Below, piece by piece: positions 52,378 through 62,779 of a stretch of DNA of 64,000 nucleotides. Position numbers and translations under genes: made by a program. The notes beneath the pieces are model-generated. The model did not search any database, was not told where the DNA came from, and was given only the letters and a program-made list of their open reading frames with translations. Position 1 is the stretch's first letter. Every line of letters starts with the position of its first letter. The DNA comes from Flaccisagitta enflata (Eukaryota; Chaetognatha; Sagittoidea; Aphragmophora): NCBI GenBank assembly GCA_965153355.1, contig OZ231126.1, positions 12,090,001-12,154,000 on the forward strand, read 5' to 3'.

Positions 52378-52380
<3 letters not shown>

Positions 52381-52829
52381 AAATGATTTTGACTCTTCTT
52401 TGATGTTATGAGAGAAGTTTGAAGTATAGATAAAGCAGATCGGCGCCTCAAGAGAGTGAGGAGATAACTTGAACCAAACCAAGCCTCAGCCACCACATAT
52501 CCACCAAAAAAACCACAACTCCACCACATATCCACCAACAACAGTAACATCACCAACCATTTAACCAAGCAACTATTCTTAACAACGCTATCAAAGTAAT
52601 TCAAAATGTATGGGAAGTTAAGCACGCAAATGGTCGCATGCGAAAAATGGCTTTATTAACTGAAAAGTAGAATAGTTGTTCTTGAAGATCATTTGACCAT
52701 ACGGCTCATTTACAATTTATCATTGTAAAGGTAAATCATTGCACTGTTGAGCATTACATAAAATGAAAATGAAATGAACATCAACCATTCAACCAACAAT
52801 GCAGGTAAGCCCTTAAAAAAGAGAATGTG

Positions 52830-53200
52830 AAGATAACCATCGACACCACCACTATCCTCGGTCTAACACCATTACCAACACCTTTATCACCAGTCCACCA
52901 CCACACTATCACCAGTTTATCACCATCATCACCAGTCCACCACCACACTATCACCACTACCACCAGTCTATACGTCTATCTCCATCACCATCAACACTAT
53001 CCCCAGTCCACCATCACCACTATCACCAGTCAACCACCATCACCACCGCTACCACCAGTTTAACACCATCACCATCCACACTACCAACAGTCTACCACCA
53101 TCACCATCAGCACTACCACCAGTCCTACACCATCATCTCCAATATAACACCACCATCACCAGTTCACCAACACCCTCACCAGTCCACCACCACCACTACC
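52830..53200 (+). repeat. CCA/ATC-rich minisatellite
   Basis: Imperfect units around CACCAGTCCACCACCACAC over 370 bp. Confidence 0.85.
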
Positions 53201-53387
53201 GAAGCAACTCTGACGCTTGAGTGTATTTCGAGAATTAGATATCCAAAGCAGTTCAAAAGTCTGAAACATGTCAATCAAATGTATTTTGCGCAAGATCACA
53301 GATCAGTCTCTTTCATTCAAACACTGTTTCAAGCATTTTTTTTAAAACTTTTTAGAACATTTTTTTATCGTTTTGTGTCCTGAATGT

Positions 53388-53511
<124 letters not shown>

Positions 53512-53564
53512 TCTTGCGTCAATCTAGTAAAACTTTGAGGAAGATAGTGATTAAGTACCGTAAT

Positions 53565-53715
53565 GAAATGTATTACGTTGTACTGTACAGTACTGTTCAG
53601 AATTGTTCTGTACTGAACTGTTCTGTTCAGTTCGGAATTGTACTAAACTGTGCTGTTCTGAACTGTGATGAGCTGTAATGAATTGTCAATTGTGTAAAAA
53701 CTGTACTAAACTGTA
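53565..53715 (+). repeat. Degenerate GTACTG/CTGTTC repeat beside the exon 1 donor
   Basis: About 15 imperfect 10-bp units such as TGTACTGTTC, partly self-complementary, ending within 10 bp of the donor of exon 1. Confidence 0.7.
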
Positions 53716-53727
53716 CTTTCACGTTAC

Positions 53728-53781
53728 CTGGGCTGCTGGTGGGAATCCAAAAGGCGGGTTTGACCCGAAGCTGGTGGTCAT
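53728..53781 (-). CDS. Irx: Irx coding exon 1 (N-terminal 18 residues)
   Basis: The exon encodes 18 residues beginning MTTSFGSNPPFGFPPAAQ and ends at a good donor (CAG then GTAACG). It joins in phase 0 to an exon starting Val-Leu-Met. The resulting start, with FGFP followed by Q-V-L-M, matches the Irx N-terminal signature (in vertebrate and fly proteins a short Met-containing stretch with FGYP, then Q-F/L-L-M). The start was chosen because it is the first ATG that opens this frame. A short upstream ORF ends on it (see 53778-53810). The exon stands 5.6 kb away from exon 2. Because it is so short it is easy to miss, and confidence rests on the motif match plus phase. Confidence 0.8.
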
Positions 53782-53810
53782 GGCTTTAAAGCCAAAAGCC
53801 AAAATGGCAT
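53778..53810 (-). other. Upstream ORF overlapping the Irx start codon
   Basis: Ten codons (beginning MPFWLLALKP) are followed by TGA. The TGA shares two bases with the presumed Irx ATG, giving an ATGA overlap. If transcription starts upstream of 53810, ribosomes would meet this ATG first and could reach the Irx start only by leaky scanning or reinitiation. No transcript data are available, so its presence in the mRNA is an inference. Confidence 0.4.
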
Positions 53811-54639
53811 TGAAGAAGAACTAGCCAAGGCATCGAGAGAACCTTTTATTCAATGTTATATCGTGCCGAGAATTCCGTTGCAATTGCAAAGGAGAGTTAT
53901 GACCACGTTTCAACTGTCAATTTCTGCAGTTCAGGTGCGTGTAGTAAAAGTCCAAGTTGAAGGTAGTTTCGCGAAAGTGTGTCACTTTTTTCTGTTGGTC
54001 GTTTTTTTTCTCGAAATTTTGTTTTATCACCGCATAGAGTATCGTCCGTTTTCTCTTTTTTTTTTTTGTTTCAACTTTGTAATTTGAACATTTAGGTCTT
54101 AGATTATTTTCTTCGATGAGAAAGATGGACTTTTTTTAACCAACAAAATTTTCTATTTCAACCTATATAACGTTAGATCCAAGGCGGTGAAAATCCTTTC
54201 CGTTTTCGTGCAATTTCCGGAAATATTGTACGGTGTTTTTTTTCAAAGAAATTTGAGTCGTTTCATTTCGAAACTTGATTTCTCAATTTTCCTTTGTGCG
54301 TGGTAAATCCTGCTACTTGTATTATTCTCGTATTTGTTCATTCATTGATTTTTTTTCTGTCGTAAAATCCGTTGTCAATTTTAAAGATTGCGTTGATTAT
54401 TAATCCAGAATTAATTTCAGTGCGTATATTTAGCGGTATTGACGGTACATTCGCTTAAAATTCGTTATACACTGATGATTCGTAATGTTAACAATGTTTG
54501 CACACTCGAGACGGTGTTACGTTGCTCTTTTTTTTTCGTCCTTTGCTGACGTAATGTAATCGCCGCCTTAAAATTCGGGATTTGTTAAAAATAGAGAATG
54601 AGCAAAAGAGCGGCTAAAAATGAAAAGAGAGAAACAACA

Positions 54640-54897
54640 AGAAGAAGAAGAGGATACCGACGATGATGATGATGAAGAAGAAGAAGACGACGATGACGAT
54701 GATGTTACGGATGTGCGTTGCGATTTAGTGTGTGTGAGAGATGGGGAGAGAGAGATAGAGATACAATTATATGGAAACAAGGAGAGCGAGAGAGAGAGAG
54801 AGAATGAGACAAACCATCGTCTATGTTCTACACTGATTCAAAGGCAAGTTGGACATCTTTTGCTTTCGGTCGTACTTTGCCGAAAGGGGGGTCGTCT

Positions 54898-54952
<55 letters not shown>

Positions 54953-54960
54953 TGTCGTCG
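54640..54960 (+). repeat. (GAA/GAT)n and (GTC)n
   Basis: GAA/GAT-rich stretch at 54640-54705; pure (GTC)n at about 54895-54957 upstream of Irx. Confidence 0.93.
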
Positions 54961-55040
54961 TCTTTAAGGTACTCCTCCTCTTCCTCTTCCTCCTATCGTT
55001 CATCGTACGGGATTTCATCATCGTTGACTCGATGGTGTGT

Positions 55041-55041
<1 letters not shown>

Positions 55042-55072
<31 letters not shown>
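55042..55072 (+). repeat. (CT)n, 31 bp
   Basis: Between CTC-rich stretches upstream of Irx. Confidence 0.93.
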
Positions 55073-55080
<8 letters not shown>

Positions 55081-55977
55081 CCACATCCTCCTCCTCGTCC
55101 TCTTCCTTTCTTTTCTCGCGATAAACATACGTATGTTTCTGTGTTTGTCTGAGATTCGGACATACCGTGGCTACGTTTTTTGGAGGAGAGATGATGAGGA
55201 GGAAGAGGAGATAGAGGAGGAAGAGCAGATAGAAGAGGAAGAGGAGGAACGGTTTGAGGAGAAAGAGGAGACGAAGAAGAAGGAAAGGGAGGAAAGTTAG
55301 ATTCAGCAAAAGTATAGAAAGTCCCGAGTCATAGCTTTGCTTTTGAAGTAAAATCTGATATTTTCAATCATGTTAATGCAAGGAAAACAAAACGAAATTG
55401 ATTGCCTTTATGATAAGTGAAATCAAGTTGTTCACAACGCTTAATCTGAGGGAGCCAATATAGTTCTTAAGAAATAGCGCACATGGAAGCAAATCTATGT
55501 GGTAGCACATAATGGCACATTGAAGTTTTCTTTTTCGGAAAGCATAATCTTAAGCATAGGTGGCCTAAGAAAGTCGCGAAAGAAAGCATCAGCAAACACT
55601 CCATTTCAAACGTTGAATCCTAATTGTCAGGTAAATACGTTCCCAATTTTTAAGTCACAAGTACCTGGGAACTGGCTTAAATCTGAATCAAGTCCGATCG
55701 GGCTATTACTGGTAAAGTAAATTTCGCGAATCGGCCGAAAAATGCGATTTCTCGGGAGGCACAACGGATCGATTCCATGCAAAATTTTGGGCCACTGAGA
55801 TAATAGGAACCTTCGTTAGGGTGAGGTTGAAGTTTGTATTGAATTAGCATTAAAAACACGTTTAATTTCATGATGGAGTAGTACAGTGCAACGCAAAAAC
55901 AACTTTTTTGCCTGAATTTTCGAAAGCCACTTTGGGCATCATCATCAGCGAGACTGTGACGACGGTGTGAGACGCTC

Positions 55978-56100
55978 CAAGAGACGGCACGAGACGGTGT
56001 GAGACGCTCGGATGCGTTTGTTTTCCGGTCAGAGATTTCCCCAACGGCTTTCTCCGATTTATGGACGAGTCAAGGAACCAGTTTTTGGATGCGAACTGAC
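55978..56100 (+). repeat. Flanking partner of the core at 56204-56303
   Basis: It shares GTGTGAGACGCTC, GATGCGTTTGTTTTC, CCCCAACGGC and TGGACGAGTCAAGGA in the same order with the core of the mobile repeat 206 bp downstream, but lacks that repeat's 5' end. Confidence 0.75.
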
Positions 56101-56164
56101 GACTTATTGCTCCTTGATAATCCCTCGCGTGGTCAACCGAAAAAGACGATTTGTTAAATAACAA

Positions 56165-56353
56165 GGCCGGATACACGGCTACCCCAGTCGCGTGCGGGTG
56201 TGCAGACGGTGTGAGACGCTCGATGCGTTTGTTTTCAGGCAGAGAAGCCCCAACGGCAGAAACCGAAAAATGGACGAGTCAAGGACCAGTTTTTGGACGC
56301 GAACGGACGGACGGATTGACCGACAATCCTTTGCGAGTCGCGTAAGCACGCGA
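56165..56353 (+). mobile_element. Mosaic-family repeat with a core like its own flank
   Basis: GGCCGGATACACGGCTACC and GTCGCGTGCGGGTG mark the 5' end, and GAGTCGCGTAAGCACGCGAA marks the 3' end. The core 56204-56303 is closely similar to the adjacent genomic stretch 55998-56099. Confidence 0.75.
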
Positions 56354-56435
56354 AATAAAAAAAATTCAATGACTGGGAATAAAGGGAATATGGAGACAAC
56401 ACTTTACAAATGAAGTAATTTTATACCATAAGCGG

Positions 56436-56463
56436 TTGTTGTTGTTATTGTTGTTGTTGTTAA

Positions 56464-56552
<89 letters not shown>

Positions 56553-56636
56553 GTTCATCTCCTTCTTCTCCTTCTCCTTCTCCTTCTTCTTCTTCTTCTT
56601 CTTCTTCTTCTTCTTCTTCTTCTTCTTCTTCATCTT
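56436..56636 (+). repeat. (GTT)n then (TTC)n
   Basis: About 113 bp of GTT followed by about 70 bp of CTT-type units. Confidence 0.96.
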
Positions 56637-57240
56637 CTTCTCCTTTTTCTTCATCTTTTTTTTCTTTTTCTTATCCCTATTCTTTTTCTTTTTCTCTTTC
56701 TTTTTTCAGTTTCTTTTCCTTCTCCTTCTTCTTCCTCTATTGTCTTGAATCGTGTGACCACTGCGATAGCTGTTATTGACAGGCAGCGCTAATTAGTTGA
56801 TAGAATAAAGAATCAGCGTAGATCCGATTGTCTGGTCATTATCAAAATCGCGTCACGTGACTTTTCAAGAGACATTCAGAAGATCACGTGATGGTTTAGT
56901 GACACCCGGGAGATCATGTGGTTGGTCATAGGCATCCGAGAGGTCATGTGATGGTTTAGTGACTTCCTGTGGTCAAAAACTAGACGTGCATGTGCATGTG
57001 GTCACGTGATCCAAACCTTTGACATCCGTGATGTCACCATTGTAAATTCTATTGTTCCACTTGTCTTATATACTGCGGACATTCTCGCGATTGAATGACA
57101 GTATCGTCATTGGTGCAGATACACATGTGACTAGTTAACCATGATGTCAAAATGTGCAAAAATATATCTTCGTTCTTAAATGACGATGATCACATTCAGT
57201 GATGCCGACACGCACAAGTTGGATGACGATAACGTCCTCA

Positions 57241-57268
57241 TGTCTCTCTCTCTCTCTCTCTCTCTCTC
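57241..57268 (+). repeat. (CT)n, 28 bp
   Basis: Short pure run. Confidence 0.93.
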
Positions 57269-57543
57269 CGCTCTCTTTTACTAAATTTGTACGCTATTTC
57301 CAAACATACGTAGACTGTGTCTCTCTTTCTCTTGTCTCAAATCCCGTGATGATATAAATTTCCATTAAAGTGTTGAATTTCTACCCAGTTTGTGCGTCTC
57401 AAATTTCACCAAGAAAGATCTATGCTGTAGCGTGATTTTTATCACTCTGCTCTACCCTTATTTTTCTAATGTGTTTGCTTTGACATCTCACTCTTCTTCT
57501 TCTTCTTCCTTCTCCCTCCTCCTCCACCTCCTTGTCCCTTTTT

Positions 57544-57728
57544 AGTCGTGTGCACGCGACTCTACAACCCGCTTTGTCCGTCGGTCGGTTGGTCGGTTGG
57601 TTGGTCACACTTTACTTTTTTTTATGATTTTATTTCTTTGACCTCACTGCTCCTGCCAAAATGTTCTGGTGACCTCAAATATGGCTTCTGCCCACCCGCA
57701 CGCAACTGCGGTGGCCGTGTATCCGGCC
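57544..57728 (-). mobile_element. Mosaic-family repeat, class I core
   Basis: A complete copy on the minus strand with GGCCGGATACACGGCC, CAGTTGCGTGCGGGTGGGCA, a core containing TTTTGGCAGGAGCAGTGAGG, (GACC)n and the terminal GTCGCGTGCACACGAC. Confidence 0.8.
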
Positions 57729-57830
57729 TTGTTTCTTTAAAAGTTTCCCCTCCTCCTTTTTTTATCATCACCTTCTCTTTTTTTTCCTTTATCCTTTTCT
57801 CGTCCTTTTTTGTTGTTTTAATCATATTTG

Positions 57831-58030
<200 letters not shown>

Positions 58031-58179
58031 ATTGTTGTGCTTGCTGATGAGGCCTTCCCTCTTTATACTCGCCTTCCTATTCCTCTACTCCTTATTCTTC
58101 GTCTCCTCCTTCTCATCCTGCTTCTTATTCTACTTCTCCTTCTTATTGTTCTTTGCTTTTCCGTTTCTCCAACCACTTC

Positions 58180-58300
58180 CCTTCTTCTTCTTCTTCTTCT
58201 TCTTCTTCTTCTTCTTCTTCTTCATCTTCTTCATCTTCTTCTGCTTCTTCTTCTTCTTCTTCTTCTTCGTCTTCTTCTTCTTCGTCTTCTTCTTCTTCGT
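58180..58300 (+). repeat. (TTC)n with GTC/ATC variants
   Basis: About 120 bp. Confidence 0.95.
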
Positions 58301-58755
58301 CGTCCTTGCTTTTCTACTTCCACACCATCCTCTCACTCATCTTGTTCCTCTTTTCATGATCCTCGTTCATGCTCATTTACTTGGGTTCTCCTCATACCTT
58401 CTTCCCTTCTTCTTCGATTTTACTTCCTCCTCATCTTCATCTACTCGTTTTTCAGTTTCTGTTTTCTTTTTTAGCCTGGATACTGATGTTTTGAGCAGTT
58501 TTCTATCCTACATCACTTCCCCTTTCTCTGCTGTGAGTTTTAAAAGTCACCTTTATCATTTCCTTTTGTTTAGCTTTTGAAGAATTTCTCTGATTTTTCA
58601 CCTCGTCATCGTCGTTTGCCACCTCCTTTCTCTTTTTCTTCTCTTTGTTCTTATTCTTGCTCTTCTCCTTCTCCTTCTTCTGCTCTTTCTTTGTCTTGTT
58701 CCTCTCCAATTTCTTCTTCTCTTTCTTCATCTAATTTTCCTTCTCCTTCTTCTTC

Positions 58756-58838
58756 ATATTCTTCCTCTTCTTCTTCTTCTTCTTCTTCTTCTTCTTCTTC
58801 TTCTCCCTCTTCTTCTTCTTCTTCTTCTTCTTCTTTTC
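58756..58838 (+). repeat. (TTC)n left of a mosaic repeat
   Basis: The tract is cut by the mobile repeat at 58839 and resumes at 59037. Confidence 0.93.
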
Positions 58839-59036
58839 AGTTACGGACACGCAACTGTACAAGATGCTTTGTCCGTCCGTCGGTCCATCCATCAGTCCAT
58901 CCGTCCGTCGGCAATGATCGGGTCGAAATGTGGAAAAACAAGCGTTTTGGATACTTATTGCGTGTTGGTGTGTAGTGAGCGAGATTAGAGGTATAGATGA
59001 GGGTTGGACGTCCCTGCCCACCCGTCCGTCACTTGT
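58839..59036 (-). mobile_element. Mosaic-family repeat, class II core, inside (TTC)n
   Basis: The 3' palindrome variant (GTTGCGTGTCCGTAAC) and the GGAC stretch are clear. The core has CCCGATCATTGC, like the copies at 8390 and 59185. The 5' end is degenerate (GGGTGGGCAGGGACG). Both flanks are (TTC)n. Confidence 0.6.
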
Positions 59037-59050
59037 TCTTCTTCTTCTTC

Positions 59051-59082
<32 letters not shown>

Positions 59083-59184
59083 CTTCTTCTTCTTCTTCTT
59101 CTTCTTCTTCTTCTTCTTCTTCTTCTTCTCTACCGCCTTCTTCTATTTTGTCTTCTTCTTCTTTTTCTTCTTTTTCTTCTTTTT
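59037..59184 (+). repeat. (TTC)n between two mosaic repeats
   Basis: About 95 bp pure, then TTTTTC variants. Confidence 0.93.
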
Positions 59185-59314
59185 AGTTGCGCACACGCAA
59201 CTCTATAACAGGCTTTGTCCGTCCGTCGGTTGGTCGGTCGGTCGGTCTGTGGTGATCGAGTTGGAAAGTGGGAAAACGCGAATTCTGCCCCTGCCCACCC
59301 GTCCGCAACCGGCC
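59185..59314 (-). mobile_element. Mosaic-family repeat, class II core, inside (TTC)n
   Basis: 130 bp with GGCCGGTTGCGGACGGGTGG, a core with TTTTCCCACTTTCCAACTCG, GACCGACC and the palindrome GTTGCGTGTGCGCAAC. It lies about 150 bp from a related copy. Confidence 0.75.
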
Positions 59315-59555
59315 TTGTTCTTTTATTTTTTCTTCTTCTTCTTTTTCTTCATCTTCTTTTTCTACTTCTTCTTTTTCCTCTCTTCTTCTTCTTCTACTGC
59401 TTCTACTCCACTGCCTCCTCCTCTTATTTTCGGATAGAAATCTGTTCGCTCACTGCCCTTCAGTCTGAGGCTTCGAGCGTTTGAGGCCCTCTGTTGGGAT
59501 TTGGAGTAACTGACTCAATTATTCATTTTCTTTTTTTCAAGGTTAAGTCAAGCGT

Positions 59556-59557
<2 letters not shown>

Positions 59558-59607
<50 letters not shown>
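59558..59607 (+). repeat. (CT)n, 50 bp
   Basis: Pure run 230 bp left of the Tc1 remnant. Confidence 0.95.
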
Positions 59608-59609
<2 letters not shown>

Positions 59610-59834
59610 CTTATTGCAAAACTAAAACATCGGACCGTTTCCCTGTTTATTTTTCGGTTCATTCACTAAAATAGAATCACTTTCGTTTGCTTAAAAATGA
59701 GATGCATTCATAAACAGACTAAGCATATTTAAGTATCGTTTGTTGGTATGTTCCATACGACATAGTCAGGAAGGGCAGTTGTTTATTCCTTAATTAAAGC
59801 AAGTAACGTCAAAATCTAAATACAACACTACATA

Positions 59835-60337
59835 CTATCTTGGAAAAAATAAAAGTCCCGGTTGAAAGAAGAATTCAATTTATTGCATATTTCATTGGAA
59901 AACGTCTATGTTTGCATGACTAGTATTTAGTATGGCCTCCTTGGACGTCAACGACTGCTTGCATCCGCCGCGGCATGCTTTGGTAGAGCGATTCGAGGTA
60001 TTCCGGCGTCACCTGCCTCCAGACTTGGAGCAAGTAAAAGGAAAAAAGTTTTTTCAGTCACTTTTTGATCAATTTTCAGTACTAACAGTGCTCTGATTTG
60101 AATGAAATTTTACATGGAGGTAGTCCATGATGTGAAGCACCTCCAGTAAAAATTTCGTCTAAATCGGTCAACTTTAAGGGGGGTAACAACATTTTTTTTC
60201 TCAGTTGACGTTATGCGCAGATTTTTTTGTCCATTTCTAAGAATCTAAACGAACGGTCACCGATTTTCCTATTGAATTCTTCATATGAGGGCCATAATGT
60301 GTCAAAACGTGCGGGACTTTTATTTTTTCCAAGATAG
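59835..60337 (-). mobile_element. Tc1-like transposon remnant with intact ends
   Basis: Perfect 26-bp inverted terminal repeats at 59835-59860 and 60312-60337 (starting CTATCTTGGAAAAAATAAAA), each bordered by TA, the Tc1/mariner target duplication. The interior (503 bp overall) keeps only the 3' end of a transposase frame, so this is a deleted, non-autonomous copy. Confidence 0.88.
59920..60033 (-). pseudogene. Tc1-type transposase, C-terminal fragment
   Basis: 37 codons plus TAG on the minus strand. The peptide includes QVTPEYLESLYQSMPRRMQA and then GGHTKY, the typical C-terminus of Tc1-family DDE transposases. All catalytic regions are deleted. It lies between intact terminal repeats, so it could be mobilised only in trans. 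Confidence 0.88.
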
Positions 60338-60925
60338 TACCGTATATCAGGCACATAATAATTGGATATTCTCATCACTTTCATTGCTTGGCGACCCGGT
60401 AACAACAAACAAAAGCATTCAACTTAGTATACTTTTGTTTATAAGAGCAAAGTTTATAAGAACGTTAGGATTCAAATCATCAAAAATTCAAGAACATGCT
60501 TAGAACATTGGAAGGCTTCATTTCTCTAAAGATTTAAGAACATAGGCTTGAAATTTCATTTTCTTTTCATTAAAGATTCAGTATCTATTCTGTTCAGAAA
60601 AGCATCTCTTATTTACTACAGTTTGTATCATTCTATTCTAATTGATCTTAACATTGACTTAAAATTTTTAAACTTGCTGCTTTATTGTTTCATAAACATT
60701 ATTCTTCATTTTTTCCTAGTTGACAAACTGAAACCAATTAAAAACGTTCTTAACTGAAGGTAAAAAAACTGTATTTTAATTAAGAATAATTTCAGACCAT
60801 TTTTGCCTTGAAACTGCCTAAAATTTAAGAACATTGAATGCTTGCTTAAAAAGTGACGTTCTTATAGAAATAATAGTCGCAAAAGCGTTAGTTAGATGGT
60901 CAGCGGTACCCGTTGCCCCTTTGCG

Positions 60926-61226
60926 AGCATATGCACTGAGCCGGATCGAGCTACCGCGGGGCCTAAGGCTTGAGAACTACCGCGGGGCCCCCCTAGCCCC
61001 CCCCCCCTTTGCTGCCCCATTGTCACCTTTGTTGTCACCCTATTTCTACCTTGCTAAAAACTGTTGGAGGTAAACTACAAAGGCATTCATCTTTTAAAGC
61101 TGATGAATGCAAATAAAAAAAAAAGAATCTTATGTTGAATAACATTTTTTTGAAGAAAAAATCAAACACAAGTAGAAGAAAAAAATTGTTTTTTTTTCTT
61201 TTTTTATTTTTCTTTCTTTCCTTTTT

Positions 61227-61286
<60 letters not shown>

Positions 61287-61460
61287 TTTTTCCTTCTTTT
61301 TCTTTTTCTTTTTTTTCTTTTTCTCTCCTTTTTTTCTATTCTTTTATTCCTCTTCCTTTTTTTCCAAAGGTTAGGGGCTGTACCGCGGGGCCCCTCCTTA
61401 CCGCGGGGCCTAAGGCTTAAGCCTTATAAGCCTAATGGGTGATCCGGCTCAGCATATGTG
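60926..61460. mobile_element. Hairpin-ended element nested in the second family
   Basis: The ends GCATATGCACTGAGCCGGAT and, inverted, CATATGCTGAGCCGGATCAC are inverted repeats. TACCGCGGGGCC motifs occur twice near each end. Inside lies a (TTTC)n block. The element interrupts the tail of the second-family copy, so it is younger than that copy. Confidence 0.55.
61210..61290 (+). repeat. (TTTC)n inside the nested hairpin-ended element
   Basis: About 80 bp, flanked by poly-T-rich sequence. Confidence 0.95.
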
Positions 61461-61884
61461 GGTGTGTGATGGTGAGAGGGGCAGCGGCCCCGAAGGGGCC
61501 AATGACCTATGCTTGGTAAGTTTTGAAGCTCTAGGCTTGAATTTTAGCATCAAAAATGGGATTTGAGCCACGAGGCTGTGATATGAGCTTTGAGGTAGTG
61601 ATTTGAGCCTCGAGGCGGTGATTTGAGCCTCGAGGCTACAATTTGAGCCTCGAGGGGGTGATTTAAGCCTCAAGTTGGTGATTTGAGCCTCGATACTGCG
61701 GTTTGAGCCAAGATGCTAAGATTTAAGCCAAGACCCTAGGATTTGAGCGTCAAGGCTGGGATTTGAGGCTCCAGGCTGGGATTTGAGGCTTGAGGCTGCA
61801 ATTTGAGGCTTTAGGCTGCAATATGAGCCTCGAGGCTGGGGTTTGAGCCTCAAGGCTGGGGTTTGAGCCTTGAGGCTGGAATTT

Positions 61885-62335
61885 TAGCCTGGCCCCCCCA
61901 GGCCCTCTCAGGCCTGCAATCTGCCCTCTCAGGCCTAAAATCTACCCTCTCAGGCCTGGAATCTGCCCTCTCAGGCCTTGAATCTGCTCTCTCAGGCCTG
62001 AAATTTGCCCTTTCAGACCCATTACCTGTCCTCTCATGCCTAAAATCTGCCCTCCCAGGCCTGAAATCTGCCCTCTCAGATTCAAGGACTAAGGGGGCAG
62101 ATTTCAGGCCTGAGAGGGCAGATTTTAAGGCTAAGAGGGCAGATTTCAGGTCTGAGAGGGCCTGGGGGGGCGGATGGATGGACGGACGGACGAACGAAAG
62201 TCCCCCTGTGTTCTACAAGACTTCGTCCCCTTTGGGGCCGCTGCCCAGCCTCTCATTCCAATTTACAACCATGCAAAGCAGGGCAACGGGTATCGCTGAC
62301 CACATATTGCCCTTGGGCGACCTGTTGTTTGATTA
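61885..62335 (+). mobile_element. Second dispersed family, copy 3 (head-to-head with copy 2)
   Basis: CCCTCTCAGGCCTGAAATCTG repeats (61890-62090), an inverted set of the same repeat (62095-62160), a GGAC-rich stretch and the conserved tail ending TTGGGCGACCTGTT. Together with copy 2 it forms a large inverted repeat. Confidence 0.65.
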
Positions 62336-62403
62336 AATAATTGTTTTCTTTCTTTCTCAGTCGCTTGCTTATCGACCATAAATATGTATTTCTATCTGTA
62401 ATG

Positions 62404-62606
62404 CCCCTGGCCTGCCTACTCGCAACTCTGAACCCCTGCTATGTCGGTCTGTCTGTCCATCCGTCCGTCCGTCCATCACGAAAAAGCCTATTCAGAGTTT
62501 AGGAGCTCTTTGGCCTCAAAGCCCTTGCCATGCCAAGATACTTCTTCTAACCTTTATAACAGCCCCTGCCCATCCGATCGCGACCGTGGTAACTATGTAT
62601 TCGGCC
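62404..62606 (-). mobile_element. Mosaic-family repeat, long-core copy
   Basis: The 5' end AACAAGGCCGAATACATAG and GATGGGCAGGGGC are clear on the minus strand. The GGAC tract is present and the 3' end is degenerate (GAGTTGCGAGTAGGCAGG). It lies just upstream of the discoidin-like exon. Confidence 0.65.
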
Positions 62607-62669
62607 TTGTTTTCTTCACCAGCTACAATTCAGCCTGACTCCAACTTGGGTTTTGACGTGCATTATCAG

Positions 62670-62779
62670 GCTCTTCACATTGGAGTTACAATTACGAAGC
62701 GGGAAGAGCTGTGACAGGAGGCTACTGGTGCTCTAAAAGGAATGATAAGGCGCCATTGTATTGGTGGATTTCATTCAAG
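62670..62779 (+). CDS. Discoidin-like domain exon A (gene continuing right)
   Basis: A 110-nt exon between CATTATCAG and AAG-GTACAA, phase 1 in and phase 0 out. It encodes 36 full codons beginning SSHWSYNYEAGRAVTGGYWC and ending in YWWISFK. The pattern (SS, Tyr-rich turn, A-V-x-G-x-Y-W-C, then W-W-x-x-x-x) is the first half of a galactose-binding-like (F5/8 type C, discoidin) domain, which binds sugars or lipids outside the cell. Earlier exons, including any signal peptide, were not found; they may lie between 60340 and 62400 or be missing. Confidence 0.6.

Larger units (their letters stand above)
53811..55490. other. Upstream region of Irx
   Basis: The presumed promoter side of Irx. It is AT-rich to 54540, then contains GAA- and GTC-rich simple repeats (54640-54960) and a CT tract (55042-55072). 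I see no coding exon and can name no specific regulatory site. Confidence 0.4.
55491..57540. other. Intergenic region with one mosaic repeat
   Basis: Apart from the features listed between 55978 and 56636, this is plain DNA. 56830-57010 has several spaced copies of TCACGTGA/TCATGTGA-type palindromes (E-box-like CACGTG at 56856, 56883 and 57003). Their use as regulatory sites is not established. Confidence 0.35.
60895..61880 (-). mobile_element. Second dispersed family, copy 2 (interrupted)
   Basis: On the minus strand: 21-bp-type units (TTTGAGCCTCGAGG repeats, 61540-61880), then the tail fragment GGCCCCTTCGGGGCCGCTGC (around 61470-61510). The rest of the tail, GGGCAACGGGTACCGCTGAC, lies at 60898-60925 beyond an insertion. 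Confidence 0.6.
59610..62400. other. Repeat-rich region left of the EGF gene
   Basis: It holds the Tc1 remnant, the nested second-family copies and, at 60340-60895, AT-rich DNA with no gene recognised. Confidence 0.5.
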
